From Vibrio sp. JPW-9-11-11 (GTDB lineage: Bacteria; Pseudomonadota; Gammaproteobacteria; Enterobacterales; Vibrionaceae), in assembly GCF_013369335.1 (NCBI RefSeq), contig NZ_SZQJ01000004.1:310001-374000 (forward strand): a DNA stretch of 64,000 bases, given 5' to 3'. The first letter of the stretch is position 1; each line of letters starts with the position of its first letter. A program made the translations under genes and the position numbers. Below, one piece after another: positions 8,967-19,059 of the stretch. The notes beneath the pieces are model-generated. The model saw only the letters and a program-made list of their open reading frames with translations, was not told the DNA's origin and did not search any database.

Positions 8967-9731
8967 TTACGCAATAAATTTTCGAATTGCGCGTAGAACT
9001 TCTGCAGGCTTTTCAGCATGTAACCAGTGCCCAGTATTGGCGATAACGTGGGCTTTGGCACAAAGAAACTGCTTTTGTACCTCTGGCTGATGCTCTGTGG
9101 TGAGGTAATCTGAATCCCCGCCTTTAATAAAAAGAGTTTCAACCTTGGAGGGATTGATCGGCTGCCAGCCGAGAATATTCCAGTAGTTATCGGCGAGGCT
9201 GGCGACATTGAAGCGCCAGGTTAAATGTTCTTCCACCTTGTACAAGGACTTACTCAGGAACTGGCGTACACCGTCGAGTTCGATGTGTTCTGCTAGTAAC
9301 GTGAGCGCTTGCTTGCGCGTCGTCGGTTTATGTTCGAGTACTGCTTGTAGGCCTTTAAACACGTTGTCATGTCGGCTTTGGGTGTACTCAACGGGAGCCA
9401 TGTCGAGCACCAAGAGTTTAACGATTGTGTCACTGGCAATGTCGGCGAGTTTCATCGCCACTTTGCCACCCATAGAGTGGCCGATGACGATGGCATCACT
9501 GATCGCCAAGTGCGAAAGTAGCGCTTTAACATCTTGTGCCATGAGTGCGTAATTGTGTTCAGTGCTGTGAAAGGACTCACCGTGGTTGCGTAAATCAACG
9601 CTGATCACGCGATGATCTGTTTTCAGGTCTCGAGCCAGCAAACCAAGGTTATCTAAATTTCCAAACAATCCATGAAGCAAAATAACAGAGCGGCCTTGCC
9701 CCTCATCTTTGTAGTTGAGCAGTTGTGACAT
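8967..9731 (-). CDS. ybfF: Alpha/beta hydrolase YbfF-type esterase
   Basis: 254-aa alpha/beta-hydrolase-fold esterase. The oxyanion region is ILLHGLFGNLDNLG near residue 18. The nucleophile elbow GHSMGGKVAM is near residue 85. The catalytic His is in NTGHWLHAEKP near the C-terminus. E. coli YbfF acts on short acyl esters including acyl-CoAs; the physiological substrate is uncertain. It is divergent from seqA, exactly the E. coli ybfF-seqA arrangement, which supports the name. Confidence 0.92.
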   Translation of the reverse strand: MSQLLNYKDEGQGRSVILLHGLFGNLDNLGLLARDLKTDHRVISVDLRNHGESFHSTEHNYALMAQDVKALLSHLAISDAIVIGHSMGGKVAMKLADIASDTIVKLLVLDMAPVEYTQSRHDNVFKGLQAVLEHKPTTRKQALTLLAEHIELDGVRQFLSKSLYKVEEHLTWRFNVASLADNYWNILGWQPINPSKVETLFIKGGDSDYLTTEHQPEVQKQFLCAKAHVIANTGHWLHAEKPAEVLRAIRKFIA

Positions 9732-9823
9732 TTTTATTTATTCGTAACAGGTTAACCGTAGAGTCTCTTTAAAGATCTCGCTATAATCCTCCAGAGTTTA
9801 AACATAGAGATTGTGAAAAGCGA

Positions 9824-10363
9824 ATGAAAACAATTGAGGTTGATGAGGATCTATACCGTTACATCGCAAGTCAAACCCAGCATATTGGCGAAAGTGCATC
9901 AGACATTTTACGTCGATTATTGATGACAGATGCGTCTGCTCCTGTCGCTCAACAGCCGGTGATGACGCAACCTAAAGGTGTGGTGGTGAGTAAAGATGCA
10001 ATTATGGAAGAGACGGTGGATGGCATTAAGGAAATGCGTTCGCTGTTGATCTCTGACGAGTTTGCAGGGCTGAAGAAAGCAATCGATCGCTTCATGCTCG
10101 TGTTATCGACTTTGCATCGAATCGACCCAGCTAGCTTTTCTGAAGCCACTCAAGTGAAAGGACGCAAGCGCGTTTACTTTGCTGATAATGAGCAAACTTT
10201 GCTTGCCAGTGGAAATACGACTAAACCAAAAGCAATTCCAGGGTCACCGTTTTGGGTTATTACCAACAATAACACCAGCCGCAAAAGGCAAATGGTTGAC
10301 CAGTTGATGGCAAGAATGAACTTCCCAGCGGATTTGATTGAGAAAGTAACTAACTCAATTTAA
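9824..10363 (+). CDS. seqA: Replication initiation negative modulator SeqA
   Basis: 179-aa DNA-binding protein that sequesters hemimethylated GATC sites at oriC and newly replicated DNA. The N-terminal oligomerisation motif is MKTIEVDEDLYRYIASQTQHIG with ESASDILRRLL. The C-terminal GATC-binding domain covers about residues 65-179 and ends NTSRKRQMVDQLMARMNFP. Length is close to the E. coli protein (181 aa). It implies Dam methylation in this organism. Followed by a terminator before pgm. Confidence 0.97.
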   Translation: MKTIEVDEDLYRYIASQTQHIGESASDILRRLLMTDASAPVAQQPVMTQPKGVVVSKDAIMEETVDGIKEMRSLLISDEFAGLKKAIDRFMLVLSTLHRIDPASFSEATQVKGRKRVYFADNEQTLLASGNTTKPKAIPGSPFWVITNNNTSRKRQMVDQLMARMNFPADLIEKVTNSI

Positions 10364-10378
10364 AGAATTCTGATTGAA

Positions 10379-10421
10379 ACCTCATAATGCGTGACTAAGT
10401 TAACGTATTATGAGGTTTTTT
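10379..10421 (+). terminator. Terminator between seqA and pgm
   Basis: Long stem AACCTCATAAT/ATTATGAGGTT followed by TTTTTT. Because it falls inside a possible 5' extension of the pgm reading frame, it supports the downstream pgm start. Confidence 0.85.
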
Positions 10422-10451
10422 GTTTTTGTCGTTTTTAGAAAGGATGTCAAC

Positions 10452-12098
10452 ATGGCCATGCACCCACGAGCGGGACAAAAAGCTCAGCAGCAAGACCTTC
10501 ATAATATTCCAGCGCTAGTCTCTAATTATTTTCTTCTTCAACCTGACCCAAGTAACCCCGCACACAAAGTCGAATTTGGTACGTCTGGTCACCGTGGTAG
10601 CGCGGACAAATCGACTTTCAATGAAAATCACATCCTAGCGATAGCTCAAGCAGTGGCGGAAGTGCGTGCACAAAAGGGCACAACAGGCCCGCTATTTGTT
10701 GGTAAAGATACTCACGCACTATCAGAGCCAGCATTCTCCACTGTGATCGAAGTATTAATCGCTAATGGAGTACATGTTATTGTGCAGCAAGAGAATGGCT
10801 ATACACCGACGCCAGGGATCTCTCACGCTATTTTGACTTACAATCTTGTTCATCCGGATAAAGCTGACGGTATCGTTATCACGCCATCGCACAATCCACC
10901 ACAAGATGGCGGAATTAAGTACAATCCAACTCACGGTGGCCCTGCTGAAGGTGAACTTACGCAAGCGATTCAGGACCGTGCCAATGTTTTGATTGCTGAA
11001 GGCCTTCAAGGTGTGAAACGCATGTCACTAGCGGATGCGAAAGTATCTGAGTTGTTCAGCGAAAAAGATTTGGTTAAGCCTTATATCGACGACCTAGTCA
11101 ATGTTATCGATATGGAAGCGATTCAAAAAGCGAACCTGAAAATTGGTGTCGATCCCTTGGGAGGAAGTGGCATTGATTACTGGCGTCAGATTGCGACCGC
11201 GTACAACTTAGATCTAACTTTAGTCAGCGAAGCCATCGATCCCTCTTTCCAGTTTATGTCACTCGATAAAGATGGCGTAGTACGGATGGATTGTTCATCA
11301 CCTTACGCAATGGCCGGTTTACTGGCTCTGAAGGATGAGTATGATCTAGCGTTTGGTAATGACCCAGATTATGACCGTCACGGGATCGTAACGCCAAAAG
11401 GTTTGATGAACCCAAACCATTTCTTAGCGGTATGTATTGATTACTTGTACCGTCATCGTGAAGGTTGGGGTAAAGACGTCGCTGTGGGCAAAACACTCGT
11501 GTCTAGCGCCCTGATTGACCGTGTTGTTGCAGACCTTGGTCGTGAACTGTGCGAAGTGCCAGTAGGTTTTAAATGGTTTGTTGATGGCCTTTATGACGGT
11601 AAGTTTGGTTTTGGCGGTGAAGAGTCTGCGGGTGCTTCCTTCCTGCGCAAAGACGGGACGCCTTGGTCGACGGATAAAGATGGCATCATCTTATGTCTGC
11701 TAGCTGCTGAAATTACTGCTGTAACAGGCAAGAACCCACAAGAATACTATGAAGAGCTAGCGGCGAAACACGGTGCGTCTGAGTACAACCGTATTCAAGC
11801 TGTGGCAAACGGTCCGCAAAAAGCTGTGCTGTCTAAGCTGTCTGCTGAAATGGTAACGGCAGAGACCCTGGCAGGCGAAGCGATTACTGCTCGTCTTACC
11901 CACGCCCCTGGAAATGGCGCGCCAATTGGCGGACTAAAAGTGACTACTGAAAATGGTTGGTTCGCCGCGCGCCCATCAGGCACAGAAGATATCTATAAGA
12001 TTTATTGTGAAAGCTTTAAAGGCGCACAGCACCTCAAACAAATCGAAGCGGAAGCGCAAGAGATCGTGAACCAAGTATTTGCAAACGCTGGACTATAA
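10452..12098 (+). CDS. pgm: Phosphoglucomutase (alpha-D-glucose)
   Basis: 548-aa phosphohexomutase interconverting glucose-1-P and glucose-6-P, linking central metabolism to glycogen, UDP-glucose and surface polysaccharide. The catalytic phosphoserine is in [11 protein letters not shown] (near residue 145). The metal loop is [10 protein letters not shown] (near 300), the sugar-binding loop [10 protein letters not shown] (near 390) and the phosphate-binding loop [12 protein letters not shown] (near 520). The start at 10452 ([13 protein letters not shown]) has AGGATG upstream and lies after the seqA terminator; a 14-residue extension would run through that hairpin. seqA-pgm linkage is the E. 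coli order. Confidence 0.96.
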   Translation: MAMHPRAGQKAQQQDLHNIPALVSNYFLLQPDPSNPAHKVEFGTSGHRGSADKSTFNENHILAIAQAVAEVRAQKGTTGPLFVGKDTHALSEPAFSTVIEVLIANGVHVIVQQENGYTPTPGISHAILTYNLVHPDKADGIVITPSHNPPQDGGIKYNPTHGGPAEGELTQAIQDRANVLIAEGLQGVKRMSLADAKVSELFSEKDLVKPYIDDLVNVIDMEAIQKANLKIGVDPLGGSGIDYWRQIATAYNLDLTLVSEAIDPSFQFMSLDKDGVVRMDCSSPYAMAGLLALKDEYDLAFGNDPDYDRHGIVTPKGLMNPNHFLAVCIDYLYRHREGWGKDVAVGKTLVSSALIDRVVADLGRELCEVPVGFKWFVDGLYDGKFGFGGEESAGASFLRKDGTPWSTDKDGIILCLLAAEITAVTGKNPQEYYEELAAKHGASEYNRIQAVANGPQKAVLSKLSAEMVTAETLAGEAITARLTHAPGNGAPIGGLKVTTENGWFAARPSGTEDIYKIYCESFKGAQHLKQIEAEAQEIVNQVFANAGL

Positions 12099-12123
12099 TT
12101 CAGACGTTTACTTGCTGCATCAA

Positions 12124-12149
12124 GGGCTGACATGGTGTCAGCCCTTTTT
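12124..12149 (+). terminator. Terminator after pgm
   Basis: Stem GGGCTGACA/TGTCAGCCC with a TGG loop and five T. Confidence 0.85.
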
Positions 12150-12223
12150 GTATCCAAATTGGTACGGATTGCGTGCGATACAGTGCTCTGAACTGGGCAT
12201 AATGTCGACCTGACGGGAGGGAA

Positions 12224-12976
12224 CTATTGATTCGGCCAGCTATCTGGTACAACAAACCAAAACTGACCCGTTTTAGTTTGAGCATGAACAAACCGCCCAT
12301 TGGGTTTGTCTATTGGTTTTTTTAACTCCTCCAGTCCCACAGCCCAAAGTGCTTTTTCTAACTCATAAAGTGGTTCGTCGATCTGTTCCCACTGGCTTTG
12401 GTAACACCAATATCCATTGATCTGACTTTGATTCAAACGGTAGCCCAGACACTCGCTGGGAACTGGCTCGTCAATAAAAGGGTTGGTATAGAGACGACCT
12501 TGTAACAGTAGGTGCTCGGACATGTTGTGATATTGCGGATACTGGTCTTGAAACTCACGCGAAGTACTGATCTTGAGTTGATGGGTGAGCATTCGGTTAA
12601 GTTTCATATCGAGCTGGTCGTGTGCATTGGGGCCGTACCACGTGCCTTGATGGAGAAGATAGAACTTAATCGCGACTTCCCAGTGCTCTAATTGATTGCT
12701 TAACTGATTACGCAAAATCAGATCGATGGCGCCAAGTGTCTGACCGGACTTACGGTTAATTTGGATTTCGTGCGCTTCCAATTGGTATTGACTCGTGTGG
12801 GTCAATAGCTTTGTACACAAGTGTTGATATAGAAACCCGAGCCTAGGATTGCCTTGGTAATGATGCTCCTCAACAGATTGAACATCGAGACGCTCCAAGC
12901 TGGTAAAAGGCGCGGTTAATTCAAATAATGATGGTGCGCTTGCTATCCATTGATAAAAACGTTGTAGCGAGTTCAT
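12224..12976 (-). CDS. DUF1853 family protein
   Basis: About 250-aa soluble protein of the DUF1853 family. Recognisable features are GNPRLGFLYQHL near residue 45, HEIQINRKSGQTLGAIDLILRN with a nuclease-like LGAIDLIL pattern, WEVAIKFYLLH and WYGPNAHDQLDMKLNRML. The D and ExK-like spacing (IDLIL ... EVAIKFYL) resembles a PD-(D/E)xK nuclease core, which is an inference and not proof of activity. The start is uncertain: the ATG at 12976 gives MNSLQRFYQW, while a GTG at 13030 adds 18 residues. Function unknown. Divergent from the Nif3-like gene. Confidence 0.75.
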   Translation of the reverse strand: MNSLQRFYQWIASAPSLFELTAPFTSLERLDVQSVEEHHYQGNPRLGFLYQHLCTKLLTHTSQYQLEAHEIQINRKSGQTLGAIDLILRNQLSNQLEHWEVAIKFYLLHQGTWYGPNAHDQLDMKLNRMLTHQLKISTSREFQDQYPQYHNMSEHLLLQGRLYTNPFIDEPVPSECLGYRLNQSQINGYWCYQSQWEQIDEPLYELEKALWAVGLEELKKPIDKPNGRFVHAQTKTGQFWFVVPDSWPNQ

Positions 12977-13111
12977 CCTTTTGCCTGTGTGATCGGGTTT
13001 GTCACTATTGTAACGGGCGACTGGTAACACTGCTATGGTTGGAATACACTTTGACGTCGCAAGCTATACGCCATCGTCAGAGATCTAGCGCGAATAAAAA
13101 TGGAAGTGACC

Positions 13112-13870
13112 ATGAACAATCTACAACTTGAAAGTATTCTCAATCAAAAGCTATCACCGCAACTCGTTAAAGATTATGCACCGAACGGTTTGCAGGTCGA
13201 AGGATCATCAACGATTAAACATATCGTCACCGGTGTGACTGCTTCACAGGCCTTAATTGATAAAGCCATTGAACTCAACGCCGATGCGCTAGTCGTTCAT
13301 CATGGTTACTTCTGGAAAGGGGAACCAGAGCCCATTCGTGGTATGAAAGGTAAGCGTATTCGTACTTTGATTAAGAATGACATCAACTTATACGGCTATC
13401 ACTTACCTCTCGATATACACCCAGAGCTCGGTAATAACGCGCAACTTGCCGGATTACTTGATATAGAGGTGGAAGGCGGAATGGAAGGACACGAACAGTC
13501 AGTCGCCATGTTTGGGCGCCTAAAACAGCCTCTGTCAGGTAGTGAGTTGGCTGACAAAATCGATAGGGTACTTAACCGTTCCCCCTTGCATATCGCGCCT
13601 GAACAGGCAAACAAGCCCATCGAAACGCTCGGTTGGTGTACGGGTGGTGGGCAAGACTATATAGAGCTGGCGGTAAAATTGGGTTTAGATGCGTTTATTT
13701 CGGGTGAGATCTCTGAACGCACGACTTATACGGCGCGAGAAATGGGGGTTCACTATTTCGCGGCAGGTCACCATGCGACCGAACGCTATGGTGTTAAGGC
13801 GCTGGGAGAGTGGTTAGCTGAAGAGCATGGCGTGGAAGTCACGTTTATCGATATAGATAATCCGGTTTAA
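13112..13870 (+). CDS. Nif3-like dinuclear metal-centre protein (YbgI family)
   Basis: 252-aa Nif3/YbgI-family protein, forming hexameric rings with a two-metal site in each subunit. Metal-ligand motifs are visible: ADALVVHHGYFWKGEP near residue 60, LPLDIHPELGNNAQ near 100 and AAGHHATERYGV near the C-terminus. Proposed roles in the family include a GTP cyclohydrolase I-like metal hydrolase and oxidative-damage response; none is firmly established. The start at 13112 follows GGAAG at good spacing and gives a length close to E. coli YbgI (247 aa). Convergent with gltA. Confidence 0.88.
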   Translation: MNNLQLESILNQKLSPQLVKDYAPNGLQVEGSSTIKHIVTGVTASQALIDKAIELNADALVVHHGYFWKGEPEPIRGMKGKRIRTLIKNDINLYGYHLPLDIHPELGNNAQLAGLLDIEVEGGMEGHEQSVAMFGRLKQPLSGSELADKIDRVLNRSPLHIAPEQANKPIETLGWCTGGGQDYIELAVKLGLDAFISGEISERTTYTAREMGVHYFAAGHHATERYGVKALGEWLAEEHGVEVTFIDIDNPV

Positions 13871-13926
13871 AAGAGAGGACGACAGTCTTTTCTGAACTCG
13901 TTCTTATAGTGAAACGTTCAAAACTA

Positions 13927-13962
13927 AAAAGGGTTGATGCTGTTGCATCAACCCTTTGTTTT
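13927..13962. terminator. Bidirectional terminator between the Nif3-like gene and gltA
   Basis: Stem AAGGGTTGATGC/GCATCAACCCTT with A/T tails on both sides, between two convergent genes. Confidence 0.85.
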
Positions 13963-13982
13963 TAGTGTTAGGTCACTTGAAA

Positions 13983-15272
13983 CTATTCACGTTCATGCAT
14001 TGGTGAGAATTCGCGTTGGACTTCACCTGTGTATAGCTGACGAGGACGACCGATACGATTGAGCGGATCGCTGTGCATTTCGTTCCAGTGGGCAATCCAA
14101 CCAATCGTACGCGATAGGGCAAAGATAACCGTGAACATAGAGACAGGGATACCAATGGCTTTCAAGATAATGCCAGAGTAGAAATCCACGTTAGGGTAGA
14201 GTTTCTTCGACACGAAGTATTCATCTGATAGTGCAATACGTTCAAGCTCCATGGCTACATCGAGTAGCGGATCTTGAATGTTGAGCTCTTTCAGTACGTC
14301 GTGACAAGTTTCGCGCATCACTGTCGCTCGTGGGTCATAGTTCTTGTAAACGCGGTGACCAAAGCCCATTAAACGGAATGGGTCATCTTTGTCTTTCGCA
14401 CGCTCAATGTATTCTGGGATGTTTTCTACGCTGCCGATTTCTTCAAGCATCTTCAAGCAGGCTTCGTTAGCACCACCATGCGCAGGTCCCCAAAGCGATG
14501 CGATACCCGCGGCAATACATGCAAATGGGTTAGCACCGGATGAGCCTGCTAGACGTACAGTCGAAGTAGATGCGTTTTGTTCATGATCCGCATGAAGTGT
14601 GAAGATCTTGTCCATTGCGCGAGCGACAACAGGATTCACCGCATACTCTTCACACGGATTAGCGAACATCATGTGCAGGAAGTTCTCTGCGTAGCTTAGG
14701 TCGTTGCGTGGATAAATGAAAGGTTGACCAATCGAGTACTTGTAACACATCGCCGCAAGAGTGGGCATTTTCGACAGTAGGCGGTATGCCGTGATTTCGC
14801 GGTGGGTGTCGTTATTAATGTCGAGTGAATCGTGATAGAACGCGGCTAATGCGCCGACCACACCACACATAACGGCCATAGGGTGAGCATCACGACGGAA
14901 GCCGTGGAAGAAGCTTGCAATTTGCTCATGGACCATGGTGTGACGAGTAACTGTGGTCTTAAATTTCTCGTATTGTTCACGTGTTGGGGCTTCACCGTAA
15001 AGAAGAATGTAACAAACTTCTAAATAATCAGCGTTATTCGCTAGCTGATCAATGGGGTAACCGCGGTGCAAAAGAATACCCTTGCCACCGTCGATATAGG
15101 TGATTTGAGATTCACAGGATGCAGTGGCAAGAAAACCTGGGTCAAAAGTGAAATATCCGTTTGCTCCCAGTTTACGAACGTCAATTACAGGGGTACCTAA
15201 TGCACCGTCCATAATTGGCAGTTCGATAGGCGCTTGACCTTCAACATGAAGGGTCGCTTTCTTATCCGCCAT
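13983..15272 (-). CDS. gltA: Citrate synthase (type II)
   Basis: 429-aa hexameric-type citrate synthase condensing oxaloacetate with acetyl-CoA at the entry to the TCA cycle. Active-site blocks are visible: [16 protein letters not shown] near residue 230, [13 protein letters not shown] near 265 (catalytic His) and [15 protein letters not shown] near 310 (His and Arg), with a catalytic Asp region further on. Length equals the E. coli enzyme (427 aa). It is divergent from sdhC across a 395-bp regulatory region, the standard E. coli layout. Confidence 0.98.
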   Translation of the reverse strand: MADKKATLHVEGQAPIELPIMDGALGTPVIDVRKLGANGYFTFDPGFLATASCESQITYIDGGKGILLHRGYPIDQLANNADYLEVCYILLYGEAPTREQYEKFKTTVTRHTMVHEQIASFFHGFRRDAHPMAVMCGVVGALAAFYHDSLDINNDTHREITAYRLLSKMPTLAAMCYKYSIGQPFIYPRNDLSYAENFLHMMFANPCEEYAVNPVVARAMDKIFTLHADHEQNASTSTVRLAGSSGANPFACIAAGIASLWGPAHGGANEACLKMLEEIGSVENIPEYIERAKDKDDPFRLMGFGHRVYKNYDPRATVMRETCHDVLKELNIQDPLLDVAMELERIALSDEYFVSKKLYPNVDFYSGIILKAIGIPVSMFTVIFALSRTIGWIAHWNEMHSDPLNRIGRPRQLYTGEVQREFSPMHERE

Positions 15273-15591
15273 AACAATCTCCTTTGTTTATTATTTAATC
15301 CGTCCAGGATGTTTGTGTGACATTTTTGTACGTGTGTTCGTTATCAAAGTCAATTTTTCTCCTCTGATGTGTGCACTTGTTATGGTTTTTTGAACGTATA
15401 AGGTTAAAAATCTGGTCTGTGTAGCAAAAATTGTTACACCAATTGTATTAGAATGTTGCCAGCCGTATAGTGGCGCAGTAAATTTTGGTGAAAACCTTAT
15501 AAATTCAAGGCTTGAAACAAATGTGAGGTGAAGTTTTAATCCTTGTTGTTAACAATTATTTTACAAAATACCTAGCCAATTGTTGCAAGTA

Positions 15592-15611
15592 ATTGTTAAA
15601 TAAATGTTAAC
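15592..15611 (+). promoter_or_regulatory. ArcA-type direct repeat upstream of sdhCDAB-sucABCD
   Basis: GTTAA-N6-GTTAA, two repeats exactly 11 bp apart (15595-15599 and 15606-15610), matching the core of the ArcA-P box. It sits about 60-75 bp before the sdhC start. A further GTTAA is at 15548-15552. ArcA repression of sdh under low oxygen is established in enterobacteria. The rest of the gltA-sdhC gap is A/T-rich and holds no gene. Confidence 0.6.
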
Positions 15612-15667
15612 TTTTGTAGGTTTGCAATCAAAATTCGTTCATAACTATAAATGCTCAATGGAGCTGA

Positions 15668-16060
15668 GTGAGCAAGCCCGTGAAAGAAAGAAAGTCAAGA
15701 CCTGTTAATTTAGATTTACAGACCATTAGCTTTCCGATCACTGCAATCGCATCAATCTTACACCGAGTGTCAGGTGTAATTACGTTTGTTGCTGTCGGAA
15801 TTCTGCTTTGGTTACTATCCATTTCGTTATCCTCCCCAGTCGGTTACGCACAAGCGGTCGACATCGTAGGTGGCTTCTTTGTGAAGTTTATTCTTTGGGG
15901 CATCTTAACGGCATTGGCCTACCACATTGCTGGTGGTATCCGTCACCTTTTGATGGATATGGGTCATTTTGAAGAGCTGGAATCTGGCGCACTGAGCGCT
16001 AAGGTTGCATTCGCAGCGACAGCCGTTCTGTCTTTATTGGCGGGGGTAATGGTATGGTAA
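15668..16060 (+). CDS. sdhC: Succinate dehydrogenase cytochrome b556 subunit
   Basis: 130-aa inner-membrane anchor of complex II with three hydrophobic helices. It binds heme b and ubiquinone together with SdhD. Family signature: SFPITAIASILHRVSGVITF near residue 25 (Ser and Arg of the quinone site, HRxSG) and the heme-ligand region HIAGGIRHLLMDMGH near 90. The GTG at 15668 (MSKPVKERKSRPVNLDL) has GGAG upstream; a second GTG four codons on is the alternative. First gene of the sdhCDAB-sucABCD block. Its end overlaps the sdhD start by 7 nt. Confidence 0.96.
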   Translation: MSKPVKERKSRPVNLDLQTISFPITAIASILHRVSGVITFVAVGILLWLLSISLSSPVGYAQAVDIVGGFFVKFILWGILTALAYHIAGGIRHLLMDMGHFEELESGALSAKVAFAATAVLSLLAGVMVW

Positions 16061-16398
16061 AACACATCTCATCTTTTGGTCGTAATGGGGTTCACGATTT
16101 CCTACTGATTCGTGCAACAGCCATCATTATGACGCTCTACACTATCTATCTGGTGAGCTTCTGTGCTTTCACCGATATTTCTTACGTATCTTGGACCCAG
16201 TTCTTTGGTGGTACCTTCACTAAAGTGTTTACTATGCTGGCGCTTGTTTCCGTGCTTATTCACGCATGGATTGGCCTGTGGCAAGTCCTGACTGACTATA
16301 TCAAGTGCGCCAAGCTTCGTGGTGGCCTACAACTAGGTGTTGTTGCTGTGCTATTGGGTTACTTCTTCTCTGGTCTATTTATTTTGTGGGGTGCGTAA
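16054..16398 (+). CDS. sdhD: Succinate dehydrogenase membrane anchor subunit
   Basis: 114-aa three-helix hydrophobic subunit of complex II. RNGVHDFLLIRATAIIMTLYTIYL is the conserved N-terminal block, and HAWIGLWQVLTDYIK near residue 70 holds the conserved His and the quinone-site Asp-Tyr pair. Translationally coupled to sdhC by overlap and followed directly by sdhA (sdhA starts at the next base after the stop). Confidence 0.96.
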   Translation: MVKHISSFGRNGVHDFLLIRATAIIMTLYTIYLVSFCAFTDISYVSWTQFFGGTFTKVFTMLALVSVLIHAWIGLWQVLTDYIKCAKLRGGLQLGVVAVLLGYFFSGLFILWGA

Positions 16399-18165
16399 GT
16401 GTCTATTCCAGTTCGTGAATTTGATGCCGTAGTAATCGGCGCTGGTGGTGCAGGCATGCGCGCTGCACTGCAAATCTCTGAGCAAGGCTTAAGCTGTGCG
16501 TTGCTTTCAAAAGTATTTCCAACACGTTCACACACTGTTTCTGCACAAGGTGGTATTACGGTTGCGCTAGGTAACGCGCATGAAGACCATTGGGAACAGC
16601 ACATGTACGATACTGTCAAAGGTTCGGATTATATCGGTGACCAAGACGCTATCGAATATATGTGTAAGAACGGACCTGAATCGGTGATTGAACTTGAAAA
16701 AATGGGTCTACCTTTCTCTCGTTTTGACAATGGCCGAATTTATCAGCGCCCGTTTGGTGGCCAGTCTAAGAACTTTGGTGGCGAACAAGCGGCGCGTACA
16801 GCTGCGGCAGCCGACCGTACAGGTCATGCTCTGCTTCACACGCTGTATCAACAAAACATCAAACACAAAACAACTATCTTCTCAGAGTGGTACGCGCTCG
16901 ACTTAGTTAAGAATGAAGATGGTGCTGTCCTTGGTTGTACTGCGCTGTGCATGGAAACAGGCGAAGTGTGCTACTTCAAATCAAAAGCGACTATTTTAGC
17001 AACTGGTGGCGCAGGTCGTATCTACGCTTCAACCACTAACGCTCACATCAATACCGGTGACGGTGTTGGTATGGCACTTCGTGCTGGCGTACCAATGCAA
17101 GATATGGAAATGTGGCAGTTCCACCCAACGGGTATTGCTGGCGCTGGTGTATTGGTAACAGAAGGGTGTCGTGGTGAGGGTGGTTACCTTCTCAATAAAG
17201 ACGGTGAACGTTTCATGGAGCGCTATGCGCCAAATGCGAAAGATCTTGCTGGTCGTGACGTCGTTGCACGCTCGATGATGATTGAAATCCGTGAAGGTCG
17301 CGGCTGTGATGGTCCGTGGGGCCCACACATCAAGCTGAAATTGGATCACTTAGGTAAAGACACACTAGAATCTCGACTACCAGGAGTATGTGAGCTATCT
17401 CGTACCTTTGCTCACGTTGACCCAGTCAAAGAGCCAATCCCAGTTATCCCTACCTGTCACTACATGATGGGGGGGATTCCGACTCAGGTTTCTGGTCAAG
17501 CTATCAAGCAAGATGAAACAGGTTCTGATGTTGAAGTTCAAGGTCTATTCGCTTGTGGTGAAATTGCCTCTGTATCGGTACACGGAGCGAACCGATTAGG
17601 TGGTAACTCACTGCTTGACTTAGTTGTATTTGGTCGTGCAACTGGCCTACACCTTGGTGAAACTCTTGCTAAGCAAGCTGAAGCCAAGCCTGCGACTGAA
17701 GCGGATATTGAACGTTCATTAGAGCGTTATAACCGTTGGGAAAACAGCACTGATGGTGAAGATCCAGCGCAAATCCGCAAAGACTTGCAACAATGTATGC
17801 AGAACAACTTCTCGGTATTCCGTGAAGGTGACGCGATGGCAAAAGGTTTAGAAGAGCTGAAGGTTATCCGTGAGCGTCTTAAGAATGCCCATCTGTCTGA
17901 TAAGTCGACCGAGTTCAACACGCAACGTATTGAGTGTTTGGAACTAGAGAACTTGATGGAAACGGCTTATGCGACGGCAGTTGCGGCTAACTATCGAACG
18001 GAGAGTCGTGGTGCACATGCTCGCTTTGATTTCCCTGACCGTGATGATGAGCAGTGGCTATGTCACTCTATCTACAATCCGGAAAAAGAAGCGATGACTA
18101 AGCGAGATGTCAACATGGAGCCAATCCATCGTGAAGCATTCCCGCCGAAAGCACGTACGTACTAA
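16399..18165 (+). CDS. sdhA: Succinate dehydrogenase flavoprotein subunit
   Basis: 588-aa catalytic subunit oxidising succinate to fumarate. The dinucleotide-binding [11 protein letters not shown] is at residues about 12-22. The covalent FAD-histidine is in [11 protein letters not shown] near 45. Substrate-binding blocks are [11 protein letters not shown] near 235, the catalytic Arg region in [11 protein letters not shown] near 285 and [12 protein letters not shown] near 353. Length equals that of E. coli (588). GTG start. It lies on the cytoplasmic face, anchored by SdhCD through SdhB. Confidence 0.98.
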   Translation: MSIPVREFDAVVIGAGGAGMRAALQISEQGLSCALLSKVFPTRSHTVSAQGGITVALGNAHEDHWEQHMYDTVKGSDYIGDQDAIEYMCKNGPESVIELEKMGLPFSRFDNGRIYQRPFGGQSKNFGGEQAARTAAAADRTGHALLHTLYQQNIKHKTTIFSEWYALDLVKNEDGAVLGCTALCMETGEVCYFKSKATILATGGAGRIYASTTNAHINTGDGVGMALRAGVPMQDMEMWQFHPTGIAGAGVLVTEGCRGEGGYLLNKDGERFMERYAPNAKDLAGRDVVARSMMIEIREGRGCDGPWGPHIKLKLDHLGKDTLESRLPGVCELSRTFAHVDPVKEPIPVIPTCHYMMGGIPTQVSGQAIKQDETGSDVEVQGLFACGEIASVSVHGANRLGGNSLLDLVVFGRATGLHLGETLAKQAEAKPATEADIERSLERYNRWENSTDGEDPAQIRKDLQQCMQNNFSVFREGDAMAKGLEELKVIRERLKNAHLSDKSTEFNTQRIECLELENLMETAYATAVAANYRTESRGAHARFDFPDRDDEQWLCHSIYNPEKEAMTKRDVNMEPIHREAFPPKARTY

Positions 18166-18183
18166 GGGAAGGAGGACATTACT

Positions 18184-18894
18184 ATGAAACTGAATTTCTC
18201 TTTGTACCGTTACAATCCGGATGTTGACCAAAAGCCATACATGAAAGATTACACGCTGGAAGTTGAAGAAGGGTCAGATATGATGCTTCTAGATGCGTTG
18301 ATTCTGCTTAAAGAGCAAGATCCAAGCATCTCTTTCCGCCGTTCTTGTCGTGAAGGTGTATGTGGCTCTGACGGCCTAAACATGAACGGTAAAAACGGAT
18401 TGGCATGTATTACTCCGCTTTCTGCATTAAGCGGCGATAAAATTGTCATCCGCCCACTACCAGGTTTGCCTGTGGTACGTGATCTTATCGTTGACATGAC
18501 GCAGTTCTACGATAACTATTCGAAAGTTAAGCCATTTTTAATCGACGACGGCGCACTACCGCCATCTCGAGAGAATTTGCAAACTCCGGATGAGCGTGCG
18601 CATCTTGATGGTCTGTATGAATGCATCATGTGTGCATGTTGTACAACGTCTTGTCCGTCATTCTGGTGGAACCCTGATAAATTTATCGGTCCTGCAGGCC
18701 TACTTGCCGCTTACCGTTGGTTAATCGATAGCCGCGATACTGCGACAGACGAACGCTTGTCAAATCTTGATGACGCATTTAGCGTTTTCCGTTGCCACGG
18801 CATCATGAATTGTGTAAGTGTTTGTCCTAAGGGACTAAACCCGACGAAAGCCATTGGTCACATTAAGACCATGTTAGTGAATCGCTCGGTGTAA
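18184..18894 (+). CDS. sdhB: Succinate dehydrogenase iron-sulfur subunit
   Basis: 236-aa electron-transfer subunit. The [2Fe-2S] ligands are in RRSCREGVCGSDGLNMNG plus a further Cys in GLACI (residues about 54-75). The [4Fe-4S] and [3Fe-4S] ligands are in ECIMCACCTTSCPSFWW (near 148) and CHGIMNCVSVCPKGLNP (near 205). GGAAGGAGG upstream is a very strong ribosome-binding site. Last sdh gene; 165 bp separate it from sucA with no terminator evident, so read-through into suc is likely. Confidence 0.98.
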   Translation: MKLNFSLYRYNPDVDQKPYMKDYTLEVEEGSDMMLLDALILLKEQDPSISFRRSCREGVCGSDGLNMNGKNGLACITPLSALSGDKIVIRPLPGLPVVRDLIVDMTQFYDNYSKVKPFLIDDGALPPSRENLQTPDERAHLDGLYECIMCACCTTSCPSFWWNPDKFIGPAGLLAAYRWLIDSRDTATDERLSNLDDAFSVFRCHGIMNCVSVCPKGLNPTKAIGHIKTMLVNRSV

Positions 18895-19059
18895 TAGCTC
18901 AACCTGATTAAGCAGCGACGGTGAAACAAACTTAGCTCAGCTGCTTATTACAAACAGGTGGAGTTATCGAATATAAAATTGCCGGCCCACTCTGGGTCGG
19001 CTCTTAATAGCTCGGCGAAAGACCGCAGCAAACGTGAAAACTACTGGTTAAGGGAAAAT

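Noticed and set aside
13031..13111. GTG extension of the DUF1853 gene to 13030.
   Set aside because: It adds 18 residues without family features and lies in the divergent promoter region; kept only as an alternative start.
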